A stretch of 24,011 bases of DNA from REEB481 sp964586595 (GCA_964586595.1 CAZPHB010000027.1:1-24011); one strand, 5' to 3'. Counted from the stretch's first letter, positions 1 through 6,152 are shown. The notes: generated from the letters alone by a model not told the origin. Program-made: numbers and translations.

Positions 1-208
1 TCAGCCTTGATTTTTTGCTTACTTTTTCATCAAGGAAAAAGTAAGGAGAAAAGGAGGTTGTCGTAACTGTTCAGTATTGGATAAATTAGGCTTATACAGT
101 AATGAATTGTTTTTTGTTGCTGCGCGGTTCCTTTTAAGAAAGGTTCTTGGTTTACTTCGATTATTGAAAACTACTTTGTCCGTCCTTCGACAAGCTCAGG
201 ATGACAAA
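1..208. repeat. Long direct repeat, copy 1 (partner 1589-1795)
   Basis: This stretch is repeated in the same orientation at 1589-1795 with about 15 differences and a one-base indel by eye, so the copies are roughly 92% identical. It contains a perfect 11-bp inverted repeat (arms 18-28 and 35-45, loop of 6) and ends in a palindromic intergenic-repeat unit (183-201, stem TCCT/AGGA). No open reading frame is convincing. The window starts inside or exactly at the repeat, so its left end is unknown. Confidence 0.93.
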
Positions 209-212
209 TGAT

Positions 213-395
213 TTACTGTGTGCCGCCGGTTTCTGCTTCGGGGGCAATCTTTTTCACCAATCCTTGCAACACCTTGCCGGGGCCGGCTTCGAGGAAGCGA
301 TGGGCGCCGTCGTTCCACATGGCCGGCACGCTTTGGGTCTAGCGCACCGGAGCGGCGAGTTGTTCCAGCGGATGGTGTTGCGTATGTCAACTGCA
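213..395 (-). pseudogene. fabD: Decayed C-terminal fragment of malonyl-CoA:ACP transacylase (fabD)
   Basis: Read on the minus strand, the stop at 215-213 ends a frame whose last residues are MWNDGAHRFLEAGPGKVLQG followed by LVKKIAPEAETGGTQ. This matches the C-terminal end of FabD, where an E-x-GPGKVLxGLxKKI block is typical. Upstream in the same frame is APVR-stop-TQSV. The stop (TAG at 341-339) sits where FabD proteins have Trp in the PVRWTQS motif, so a TGG-to-TAG change is likely. Further upstream, VDIRNT lies in another frame than PLEQLAAPVR, which suggests a frameshift near 375. Only about 60 codons of a roughly 300-codon gene remain. FabD makes malonyl-ACP for fatty acid synthesis; a functional copy presumably exists elsewhere in the genome. 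The upstream limit is approximate. Confidence 0.8.
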
Positions 396-453
396 AGATG
401 AGTACTTTCTCGACTGTTTTCTTCTGATAAATACAGTGTACTTCCGGAACGCT

Positions 454-484
454 TTTGTTTCTTTATTGGGAAACATTAACTTTG
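454..484 (+). promoter_or_regulatory. Bacteroidota-type promoter of the toxin-antitoxin pair
   Basis: A TTTG at 454-457 (-33 element) is followed after exactly 19 bp by TAACTTTG at 477-484 (-7 element, full match to TAnnTTTG). The toxin ATG is 14 nt further on, so the leader would be under about 10 nt. The perfect palindrome TTCCGGAA at 442-449, just upstream of the -33 box, is a possible operator for the XRE antitoxin; that part is speculative. Confidence 0.65.
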
Positions 485-498
485 TAAGAAGCAGAATC

Positions 499-849
499 AT
501 GAAGGGGGGCAAGTTTGAGGTTCAGTTCCTGGAGGACGCTGTTGATTTCCTTGATCGTCTGGATGAAAAGGCAAGGGATAAAATCATTTACAATATCACC
601 AGGGCAAAGTTCTCCAACGATGATGAACGCTTCAAGAAACTGAACGAGGATATATGGGAGTTTCGAACCTTGTTTAAAAAGACCTATTACCGTCTGTTTG
701 CATTCTGGGACACAGAAGGAACAGAACAGACACTGGTCATTGCAACCCACGGTTTGATCAAGAAAACAGCAAAAACGCCGTCAGGAGATCTGGAAAAAGC
801 GGCAAGGTTGAGAACACAGTACTTTAAGGAAAAGATGAAGAAACGATGA
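499..849 (+). CDS. higB: HigB/RelE-type toxin, phage-derived Gp49-like family
   Basis: This 116-residue protein matches the Gp49-like/HigB toxin family (PF05973), whose members are ribosome-associated mRNA interferases. The visible signature is an EFRTLFKKTYYRLFAFWD strand region, then LVIATHGLIKKTAKTP and a final helix rich in Lys and Arg. The family core K-K-T-x-K-T-P is intact. The ATG at 499 was preferred to a GTG at 436 because the earlier start would add a hydrophobic non-family extension and would lie upstream of the promoter. The stop overlaps the next ATG by four bases (ATGA), so toxin and antitoxin are probably translationally coupled. The toxin-first order is typical of higBA. The pair lies between two long direct repeats. 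The family assignment is strong; activity is inferred. Confidence 0.9.
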   Translation: MKGGKFEVQFLEDAVDFLDRLDEKARDKIIYNITRAKFSNDDERFKKLNEDIWEFRTLFKKTYYRLFAFWDTEGTEQTLVIATHGLIKKTAKTPSGDLEKAARLRTQYFKEKMKKR

Positions 850-1178
850 AAAAACAAGGATTAAAAACCTACAGCCTGTCCGAGGTCACCGACCGATATA
901 TCGGCGTGCCCGGTACAGAGAGACGAGAAGCTTTTGAACGCGAGTTGCGCCTTGATTTACTGGGTGTTGCCATCAAAGAAGCCCGTCTGGCCAGAAACCT
1001 TACCCAGGAGGAACTTGGAAAGCTTGTAGGGGTGCAAAGGGCACAAATTTCAAAACTGGAGCACAGCATCACCGATGCACGCTTTGAAACCATCCTCAAG
1101 GTGTTCAGAGCGCTGAACGCCCGCATTCATTTTCAGGTGGAGCTGGAGCAGGAATTGATAGGTACATACGGAGCATAA
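846..1178 (+). CDS. higA: XRE-family antitoxin (HigA-like)
   Basis: A 110-residue protein with a helix-turn-helix domain at about residues 40-100, seen as IKEARLARNLTQEELGKLVG followed by VQRAQISKLEHSITDARFET. This is the HTH_3/XRE pattern used by antitoxins that neutralise HigB and repress their own promoter. The N-terminal 40 residues (with Tyr, Arg and Glu-rich helices) likely contact the toxin. It starts in a four-base ATGA overlap with the toxin stop. The C-terminal strand INxRIHFQVELE-like segment is usual for this subfamily. Autoregulation through the promoter at 454-484 is inferred from the family. Confidence 0.9.
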   Translation: MKKQGLKTYSLSEVTDRYIGVPGTERREAFERELRLDLLGVAIKEARLARNLTQEELGKLVGVQRAQISKLEHSITDARFETILKVFRALNARIHFQVELEQELIGTYGA

Positions 1179-1210
1179 TTAAGTTCTTCAGGGTAGGCTT
1201 TCCCAGAGGC

Positions 1211-1238
1211 TGCCCCGCATCGCTATGCTTGCGGGGCA
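1211..1238. repeat. GC-rich palindrome, with an inverted copy at 1485-1510
   Basis: Perfect 9-bp arms TGCCCCGCA / TGCGGGGCA surround a 10-nt loop. Nearly the same sequence appears in reverse orientation at 1485-1510 with a slightly different loop. It lies 30 bp past the antitoxin stop but has no T-run, so it reads as an interspersed palindromic repeat and not as a standard terminator. Confidence 0.7.
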
Positions 1239-1240
1239 AG

Positions 1241-1320
1241 CTGCTCGGGACTCCATGCTGTCGCCCGGGTCTCCATGCTGTTGCCCGGGTCTCCATGCTG
1301 TCGCCCGGGCCTCCCTACGG
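1241..1320. repeat. 20-bp tandem repeat, four units
   Basis: Units of 20 bp begin at 1241, 1261, 1281 and 1301. The two middle units differ at one base (TCGCCCGGGT versus TTGCCCGGGT, both followed by CTCCATGCTG); the outer two are degenerate. The last unit runs into a palindromic-repeat end (AGGATGACAG at 1324-1333). Together with the flanking palindromes and repeat copy 2 it fills the gene-free stretch 1179-1900, in which I see no credible coding sequence. Confidence 0.85.
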
Positions 1321-1525
1321 TCGCAGGATGACAGAGGCATTAGCGGCAGGCGTGATATCTATGTTCTCTTTCAAAAGCCACAGCAAAAGGACCGGCCTAT
1401 AATGCTGGAAGGTTGGGAGCGCCGCAAGCAGGCGCTAATTATTCGCAGATTAATGAATGTACTTTTGGTATATACCGTTGCGCCTGCCCCGCAAGCTTGC
1501 GATGCGGGGAGGAGATCACCTGCAG

Positions 1526-1550
1526 CCCTTCGGCTTCGCTCAGGGTGACA
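1526..1550. repeat. Palindromic intergenic repeat unit, CCCT/AGGG stem variant
   Basis: CCCT (1526-1529) and AGGG (1542-1545) form a stem around a loop related to those of the units at 183-201 and in the 4620-5177 cluster, followed by the shared GTGACA tail. It is one of three stem variants of the same repeat family in this window. Confidence 0.6.
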
Positions 1551-1588
1551 CATTCGGTTGATTGCAAGCGTATGACCTTCCAGACTTA

Positions 1589-1795
1589 TCAGCCTTGATT
1601 TTTTGCTTACTTTTTCATCAAGGAAAAAGTAAGGAGAAATGAGGTTGTAGTAACTGTTCAGTATTGGATATATTGGACTTATTCAGTAACGAAGTGGTTT
1701 TTGTTGCTGCGCGGTTCCGTTTAAGAAAGATTCTTGGTTTACTTTGATTATTGAAAATCACTTTGTCCGTCCTTCGACAAGCTCAGGATGACAAA
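1589..1795. repeat. Long direct repeat, copy 2 (partner 1-208)
   Basis: Same-orientation copy of the first 208 bases, with the same 11-bp inverted repeat near its left end and the same TCCT/AGGA palindromic unit at its right end. The distance between copies is 1588 bp. It ends about 105 bp before the crcB start; the intervening sequence contains another degenerate repeat end around 1810-1845. Confidence 0.93.
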
Positions 1796-1888
1796 GGGTT
1801 CGTTGTTCTCCCGCTGCGCTATATTGGCTTGCAGGGTGACAGATTTATCACTTCCATAATTCTCTCAAAAACCAATCCTCTTCTCGGG

Positions 1889-1896
1889 TATTTTTG
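1889..1896 (+). promoter_or_regulatory. Candidate -7 element abutting crcB
   Basis: TATTTTTG is a full match to TAnnTTTG and ends four bases before the crcB ATG. No TTG or TTTG lies at the expected 19-21 bp upstream. If used, the transcript would be leaderless. The same four-base spacing recurs at other genes in the window. Confidence 0.35.
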
Positions 1897-1900
1897 CCTG

Positions 1901-2260
1901 ATGAACTGGTTCTGGGTGGCCATCGGCGGAGCAGTGGGCAGCGTATTGCGCTTCCTCATGGCAAGGCTGCTGCCTGTCGCCGGTTCCGGTTTCCCCATAG
2001 CGACGTTGCTGGTGAACCTCAGCGGCTGTCTGCTCATCGGCATGCTGGCCGTGGTATTGCCCCAAGGCTGGCCGCGCCTCCTGCTCGTCACCGGGTTGCT
2101 CGGCGGCTTCACCACCTACTCGGGCTTCGGACTGGAAACGCAACAACTGCTCGCCCAAGGCCGAACTTCCACCGCATTATTGTACCTTGGTGCCACCTGG
2201 ATTGGTGGACTGCTTTGTACCGCCGCCGGCTGGAAAGCGGCACAATTTATGAACGCATGA
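1901..2260 (+). CDS. crcB: Fluoride ion channel CrcB/Fluc
   Basis: A 119-residue, four-helix membrane protein that exports fluoride as a dual-topology dimer in the inner membrane. The family landmarks appear in order: GGAVGSVLRFLMARLL near the N-terminus, FPIATLLVNLSGCLLIG in helix 2 (with the conserved Asn of the pore), and GLLGGFTTYSGFGLET in helix 3. The usual S-T-F motif after GGFTT reads S-G-F here, a small deviation next to the pore Phe residues. An upstream in-frame start at 1751 was rejected because it would add 50 residues of repeat-derived sequence. The stop overlaps the next gene by four bases (ATGA), so the two are probably cotranscribed. No fluoride riboswitch was recognised upstream. 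Confidence 0.93.
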   Translation: MNWFWVAIGGAVGSVLRFLMARLLPVAGSGFPIATLLVNLSGCLLIGMLAVVLPQGWPRLLLVTGLLGGFTTYSGFGLETQQLLAQGRTSTALLYLGATWIGGLLCTAAGWKAAQFMNA

Positions 2261-3531
2261 AGACCATGAAATTCCGTGGCTTATTCCTGTTTTTACTGGT
2301 CCTTGTGGCCGCACAAAGTGGCTTTGCCGCGCAGATCCTCGTGCCGATGGACGAATCGCAAAAGGCCCACCTCAAAGCCTACGGGCTCACGTATTGGGTG
2401 CTGGCCAAAGGCGGTGAAGCGCAGTGGCTGCTAAACTACCGCGGCGGCAGCTTTATGTTTCCCCACAGCACCGACGCCGAAAACGAATGCAAAATCCGCG
2501 GTGTGGGCTATGAAGTCATCACCGAAGCCAATGCCAACGCCGTGCTGGCCACCATTTCCAATCCCGACGTGAACATGGAGGCGGTGAAGCTGCTCAAGGT
2601 GCCGCGCATCGCGGTGTATTCACCCAAGTCCAAACAGCCCTGGGACGATGCCGTGACGTTGGTGCTCACCCATGCCGAAATCCCGTACGATGTGGTGTTC
2701 GACGACGAAGTGCTGCAGGGCAAGCTCCTCCAATACGACTGGCTGCACCTGCACCACGAAGACTTCACCGGACAATACGGCAAGTTCTGGGCGGGCTTCT
2801 CTCAGGCGGGCTGGTACCGCGAACAGGTGGCCGAGGCAGAAGCCATCGCTGCACGCAACGGATATGCCACCGTGCAGCAACTGAAAGGCGCCGTGGCCCG
2901 CATGATCCGAGATTTCACCATGGGGGGCGGTTTCCTCTTCGCCATGTGCAGCGCCACCGATACCTACGACATCGCGCTGGCCGCCGAAGGCGTGGACGTC
3001 TGTCAGGATGTATTCGACGGAAGTCCGGCGGACCCGGCAGCCCAGCAAAAGCTCGACTTCGCCAAGTGCTTCGCCTTCCAGAATTTCCAGATTGAAATGA
3101 ATCCCTACGTGTACGAGCACAGCAGCATCGACGTAAATCCGCTCACGCGGCGCATCAGCGAAGACCAGGATCTGTTCACGCTGTTCGAATATTCCGCCAA
3201 GTGGGATGTGGTTCCCGCCATGCTCTGCCAGAACCATACACGCACCATCAAGGGCTTCATGGGACAAACCACGGCCTTCAACAAGCAATACGTGAAGAGC
3301 AATGTGACCATCATGGGCGAAAATGCTGCGCTCGGCGAGGCCCGCTACATCCACGGCGAATACGGCAAAGGCACCTGGACTTTTTACGGCGGCCACGACC
3401 CGGAAGATTACCAGCACCACGTAGGAGAGCCGCCAACCGATTTGGCCTTGCATCCCACTTCACCCGGCTACCGACTCATCCTCAACAACATCCTCTTTCC
3501 TTCTGCCAAAAAGAAAAAACTCAAAACCTGA
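2257..3531 (+). CDS. Secreted conserved Bacteroidota protein (family often mislabelled 'asparagine synthetase B')
   Basis: A 424-residue protein with a clear signal peptide (residues 1-25, a Leu/Val-rich core and cleavage near SGFAA-Q). The mature start QILVPMDESQKAHLKAYGLT and the following YWVLAKGGEAQWLLNYRGGS are, from memory, typical of a Bacteroidota family that databases call 'asparagine synthetase B'. The sequence has no N-terminal catalytic Cys and no ATP-pyrophosphatase loop, so that activity is not supported. Residues about 115-270 (RIAVYSPKSKQPWDDAVTLV, later MGGGFLFAMCSATDTYD) resemble a glutamine-amidotransferase-like fold; this is inference. An HGEYGKGTWTFYGGHDPEDY block precedes the C-terminus, which ends in a Lys-rich tail. 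The start at 2257 overlaps the crcB stop; an ATG at 2266 is an alternative. The function is unknown. Confidence 0.82.
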   Translation: MKTMKFRGLFLFLLVLVAAQSGFAAQILVPMDESQKAHLKAYGLTYWVLAKGGEAQWLLNYRGGSFMFPHSTDAENECKIRGVGYEVITEANANAVLATISNPDVNMEAVKLLKVPRIAVYSPKSKQPWDDAVTLVLTHAEIPYDVVFDDEVLQGKLLQYDWLHLHHEDFTGQYGKFWAGFSQAGWYREQVAEAEAIAARNGYATVQQLKGAVARMIRDFTMGGGFLFAMCSATDTYDIALAAEGVDVCQDVFDGSPADPAAQQKLDFAKCFAFQNFQIEMNPYVYEHSSIDVNPLTRRISEDQDLFTLFEYSAKWDVVPAMLCQNHTRTIKGFMGQTTAFNKQYVKSNVTIMGENAALGEARYIHGEYGKGTWTFYGGHDPEDYQHHVGEPPTDLALHPTSPGYRLILNNILFPSAKKKKLKT

Positions 3532-3558
3532 GGAACCGCGCCTCAGCCTTCCATCCGC

Positions 3559-4365
3559 ATGCACATCCAGGAAATCAGCAGTCTTCAAAATCCGCGCATC
3601 AAGGAGTTGGTGCATTTGCTGGAGAAGTCGCGGGAGCGGCGCCGGCAGGGTTTGATGGTGGTGGAAGGTTTGCGGGAAATCTCCCTGGCTTTGCAGTCGG
3701 GTGTGCAGCCGCAGGCGATTTTTTTCTGTGGAAGACGAACGGCTCCGGAACAGCTTCAACCCTTGCTCGCGCGGGGCGGCAGTATGCCTTTGTTCGACCT
3801 GAAAGAAGAAGTGTTTGCGAAAATTGCCTACCGCGACGGTGTGGCCAATGCGGTGCTGTTGGGCAAATCACCGGAAACCTCGCTGGCGCAATTTCGTCCG
3901 CGGAATGGCCGGATCATCCTGATTGAAGGCGTGGAAAAACCCGGTAATCTTGGGGCGGTATTTCGCTCGGCAGATGCGTCCGGCTGCGGAGGCATTGTGG
4001 TGTGCGACCCCGCCGCCGACCTCTTCAATCCCAACGTGTTGCGCAGCTCCCTGGGTTGCGTGTTTGCCGTGCCTGCGGCTGTGTGCACCGCTGAAGAATT
4101 GTTGCCTTGGCTGCAGGCGGAACAGTACCGCCTCATCACCACCTATATGGACAGCCCGGGCGGCTGGACGGAATTGGATCTACGCGGAAAAACCGCCGTT
4201 GCGCTCGGCACCGAAGCCGTCGGACTGAGCGACATCTGGCGCGATGTGGCGGCAGCAAACCTCCGCATTCCCATGAAAGGGCTGATTGATTCTTTAAATG
4301 TGAGCAATGCCGCTGCGGTCATCATGTACGAACTGCAGCGCCAACAGGACGCTTCTCACGCTTAA
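3559..4365 (+). CDS. SpoU/TrmH-family RNA 2'-O-methyltransferase
   Basis: A 268-residue SPOUT methyltransferase that would transfer methyl from S-adenosylmethionine to a ribose 2'-OH, most likely in 23S rRNA. The N-terminal substrate-binding domain covers residues 1-100 (LQNPRIKELVHLLEKSRERR, then VVEGLREI). The catalytic trefoil-knot domain shows all three SpoU motifs: EGVEKPGNLGAVFRSADASG (Asn130 and Arg136), ALGTEAVGLS (residues 215-224), and IPMKGLIDSLNVSNAAAV (237-254). The length is normal for RlmB-like proteins. The start at 3559 gives the usual N-terminal I-S-S-x-x-NP pattern. It follows the previous gene by 27 bp on the same strand. The exact target nucleotide cannot be read from sequence. 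Confidence 0.92.
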   Translation: MHIQEISSLQNPRIKELVHLLEKSRERRRQGLMVVEGLREISLALQSGVQPQAIFFCGRRTAPEQLQPLLARGGSMPLFDLKEEVFAKIAYRDGVANAVLLGKSPETSLAQFRPRNGRIILIEGVEKPGNLGAVFRSADASGCGGIVVCDPAADLFNPNVLRSSLGCVFAVPAAVCTAEELLPWLQAEQYRLITTYMDSPGGWTELDLRGKTAVALGTEAVGLSDIWRDVAAANLRIPMKGLIDSLNVSNAAAVIMYELQRQQDASHA

Positions 4366-4370
4366 CTTTG
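4363..4370 (+). promoter_or_regulatory. Candidate -7 element abutting the small membrane protein gene
   Basis: TAACTTTG, an exact TAnnTTTG match, ends four bases before the ATG at 4375 and overlaps the stop codon of the methyltransferase gene. No -33 TTTG is found at 19-21 bp. It would give a leaderless transcript. Confidence 0.35.
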
Positions 4371-4374
4371 CCCC

Positions 4375-4519
4375 ATGCAACCGGATACCAGCAATTTTAA
4401 AATCCTGCTCATCATCAGCGAGTTTCTCGTCACCGGAGTGGTGTTTGCCGGCGTGTACCTGATTTTCCGGAATTTCAAAAAGAAAGAACAAGAGCAACGG
4501 GAACGGGATAAGGGGTTGT
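4375..4519 (+). CDS. Small single-pass membrane protein, truncated by the scaffold gap
   Basis: The visible 48 residues start MQPDTSNFKILLIISEFLVT and contain one transmembrane helix (about residues 9-31), followed by a strongly charged cytoplasmic segment (FRNFKKKEQEQRERDKGL). The frame is still open where the run of N begins at 4520, and the sequence after the gap is repeat DNA, so the C-terminus is lost. It begins 10 bp after the methyltransferase stop. I do not recognise the family; short anchored proteins with a basic and acidic tail like this are common and usually uncharacterised. Confidence 0.6.
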
Positions 4520-4619
4520 NNNNNNNNNNNNNNNNNNNNNNNNNNNNNNNNNNNNNNNNNNNNNNNNNNNNNNNNNNNNNNNNNNNNNNNNNNNNNNNNN
4601 NNNNNNNNNNNNNNNNNNN
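4520..4619. other. Scaffold gap of 100 N
   Basis: Exactly 100 unresolved bases, a typical placeholder length. The left flank is coding and the right flank opens directly into a tandem palindromic repeat cluster, which probably caused the assembly break. The flanks share no obvious overlap, so real sequence is likely missing here. Confidence 0.98.
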
Positions 4620-4761
4620 GGTGAGCCCGAAATTCCTGTCATGGTGAGCTTGTAATTCCTGTCATGGTGAGCTTGTAATTCCTGTCATGGTGAGCCCGAA
4701 ATTCCTGTCATGGTGAGCCTGCCGAACCATGTTGGTGTGGTTCGGCAGGCTCACCATGACA
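4620..4761. repeat. 23-bp tandem repeat ending in a 24-bp perfect inverted repeat
   Basis: Units of 23 bp built on AATTCCTGTCATGGTGAGC begin at 4631, 4654, 4677 and 4700, with variable ends CTTGT or CCCGA, preceded by a partial unit at 4620-4630. The last unit runs into a perfect inverted repeat with arms 4706-4729 and 4738-4761 and an 8-nt loop. The arm ends carry the ACCA/TGGT stem variant of the window's palindromic repeat family. Confidence 0.9.
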
Positions 4762-4981
4762 AGGATATGTTACTTGTCCCTAATATCTGTTTCGTGGTCA
4801 GTGGTTCGGCAAGCTCCATGACAAAGATTTGTTACTTGTCCCTAAAACCTGTTTCGTGGTCAGTGGTTCGACAAGCTCACCATGACAATGCCCTAAAACC
4901 TGTTTTGTGGTTAGTGGTTCGGCAGGCTCACCATGACAAAGATTTGTTACTTGTCCCTAAAATCTGTTTTGTGGTTAGTGG
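4762..4981. repeat. Imperfect tandem repeat of about 55-62 bp
   Basis: The phrase GTTACTTGTCCCTAA starts units at 4769, 4831 and 4946, with a shortened unit beginning CCCTAAAACC near 4891. Each unit then has a CTGTTTYGTGGTYAGTGG phrase and a palindromic end such as GGTTCGGCAGGCTCACCATG. One copy has lost two bases in the ACCATG arm (around 4817). No coding capacity is credible across these in-frame-looking repeats. Confidence 0.85.
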
Positions 4982-5177
4982 TTCGGCAGGCTCCCCCACA
5001 GCTTATTGCTATCGCAATTCGGTGGGGGCAAGCACCATGGTTCGGCAAGCTCCCCCACAGCTTATTGCTATCGCAATTCGGTGCGGGCAAGCACCATGGT
5101 TCGGCAGGCTCCCCCACAGCTTATTGCTATCGCAATTCGGTGGGGGCAAGCACCATGGTTCGGCAAGCTCCCCATGA
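4982..5177. repeat. 59-bp tandem repeat, three units plus a partial fourth, each holding a nested hairpin
   Basis: Units start at 4982, 5041, 5100 and 5159 (partial) and are nearly identical. Inside each, CCCCCAC pairs with GTGGGGG and, within that, ATTGC pairs with GCAAT around a 4-nt loop, giving a two-step hairpin. Unit 2 has GTGCGGG, which breaks one outer pair. There are no unique spacers, so this is not a CRISPR array. Between 4620 and 5211 I see no gene. Confidence 0.92.
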
Positions 5178-5211
5178 CAATCTTACCATGACAGCGGGAG
5201 CAGATTCATTC

Positions 5212-5502
5212 CTACTTCTTCACAACACTACATTCCCCATTTCGCCACCAACGCACTCCGGAGGCTTCGGCTTCGCATTCATTGCCGTAGGTCACGCTGT
5301 CGCAACCGCAAACGGGCAGGTAGATGCGGGTGCAGATGGCCTGAGGATTGATTTTGCTGCTGTCGATGCAGTTGTTTTTCTGTGGAAGTGGATTCGTGTT
5401 GTCTGAAGGGTTTTGTGCTGTCTGAGGTGGCGTGTGCAGTTTTTTGCTGCTTCCGCAGGAAGCCATGACGAGGATGGCCGCAATGAACCAGGCCGTTCTC
5501 AT
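5212..5502 (-). CDS. Lipoprotein with a Kazal-type protease-inhibitor domain
   Basis: A 96-residue protein with a lipoprotein signal peptide (hydrophobic residues 4-14, then M-A-S-Cys16, an acceptable lipobox although Met at -3 is unusual). A Gln/Asn/Pro-rich linker leads to a Kazal-like domain at about residues 44-91, with six Cys and the family core Y-L-P-V-C-G-C-D-S-V-T-Y-G-N-E-C, then the final Cys in NGEC. Kazal domains block serine proteases in animals; bacterial forms are common in Bacteroidota but few have been tested. The start overlaps the scoB stop by four bases (ATGA), so it is the last gene of the same transcript, two genes after an S46 serine peptidase. Whether it inhibits that enzyme or foreign proteases is unknown. 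Confidence 0.87.
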   Translation of the reverse strand: MRTAWFIAAILVMASCGSSKKLHTPPQTAQNPSDNTNPLPQKNNCIDSSKINPQAICTRIYLPVCGCDSVTYGNECEAEASGVRWWRNGECSVVKK

Positions 5503-6152
5503 GCCTCGATGACGGGAATATCGCCTTCCACCACCAGCCTGCCGGCGGTTTTCGCGCGAATTTCGTCAATCGTTACGCCGGGCGCAATTTCTTTCAGCTC
5601 AAAACCGCGTTCGGTGATGTCGAAGAAACCCAGTTCAGTCACCACCTTGCGCACACAGCCCAAACCTGTGATGGGCAGGGTGCAGGCGGGAAGCAGTTTG
5701 CTCTGTCCGTCTTTGCTGGTATGCATCATGGCCACGATGATGTTGCGCGCGGAGGCCACCAGATCCATGGCGCCGCCCATGCCTTTCACCATCTTTCCTG
5801 GAACCTTCCAGTTGGCAATGTCACCGGTATCGCTTACTTCCATGGCACCCAAAACCGTGAGGTCCACTTTGCCGGCGCGGATCATGCCAAACGACGTGGC
5901 CGAATCGAAAAACGCGGCACCGGTAGCGGTGGTGATGGTTTGCTTTCCGGCATTAATCAGGTCAGGGTCTTCTTCGCCTTCAAAAGGAAAAGGTCCCATG
6001 CCCAATAAGCCGTTTTCGCTCTGCAAAACCACTTCCACGCCCTCGGGAATGTAATTGGCCACCAGCGTGGGAATGCCGATGCCGAGGTTCACATAATATC
6101 CGTCTTTAAGCTCGCGGGCGATGCGTTTGGCGATGCCGAATTTGTCTAACAT
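5499..6152 (-). CDS. scoB: 3-oxoacid CoA-transferase subunit B
   Basis: A 217-residue beta subunit of the family I CoA transferases, which move CoA between succinyl-CoA and acetoacetate (or a similar 3-oxoacid). The NLGIGIPTLV motif (residues 22-31) and QSENGLLGMGPFP (44-56) are clear; Glu46 of the S-E-N-G motif is the catalytic residue that forms the glutamyl-CoA thioester. The GKVDLTVLGAMEVS and LPACTLPITG blocks are also typical. The length is full. The partner subunit is not adjacent: it lies about 9.3 kb away at 15480-16181 on the same strand. The gene is 21 bp downstream of the S46 peptidase and overlaps the Kazal lipoprotein by four bases. The exact acid substrate cannot be fixed from sequence. 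Confidence 0.93.
   Translation of the reverse strand: MLDKFGIAKRIARELKDGYYVNLGIGIPTLVANYIPEGVEVVLQSENGLLGMGPFPFEGEEDPDLINAGKQTITTATGAAFFDSATSFGMIRAGKVDLTVLGAMEVSDTGDIANWKVPGKMVKGMGGAMDLVASARNIIVAMMHTSKDGQSKLLPACTLPITGLGCVRKVVTELGFFDITERGFELKEIAPGVTIDEIRAKTAGRLVVEGDIPVIEA

Noticed and set aside
1413..1598. Small plus-strand open frame of 61 codons after the toxin-antitoxin pair
   Set aside because: It is made of palindromic repeat sequence and shows no ribosome site, signal or family similarity.
1..1795. Composite transposon or insertion sequence
   Set aside because: The flanking repeats are direct, lack terminal inverted ends typical of IS elements, and no transposase is encoded between them.
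2620..3453. Minus-strand open frame of about 277 codons opposite the secreted protein gene
   Set aside because: Antisense shadow of the conserved 2257-3531 gene; no recognisable motif.
2257..3531. True asparagine synthetase
   Set aside because: Signal peptide, no N-terminal nucleophile Cys and no ATP-binding loop.
4982..5177. CRISPR array
   Set aside because: Units are direct tandem copies with no variable spacers, and there are no cas genes in the window.
4710..5406. Open frames running through the repeat cluster
   Set aside because: The apparent proteins are translated repeats (VVRQAHHDK-like) with no start context; the repeat periods of 59 and 23 bp are not multiples of three.
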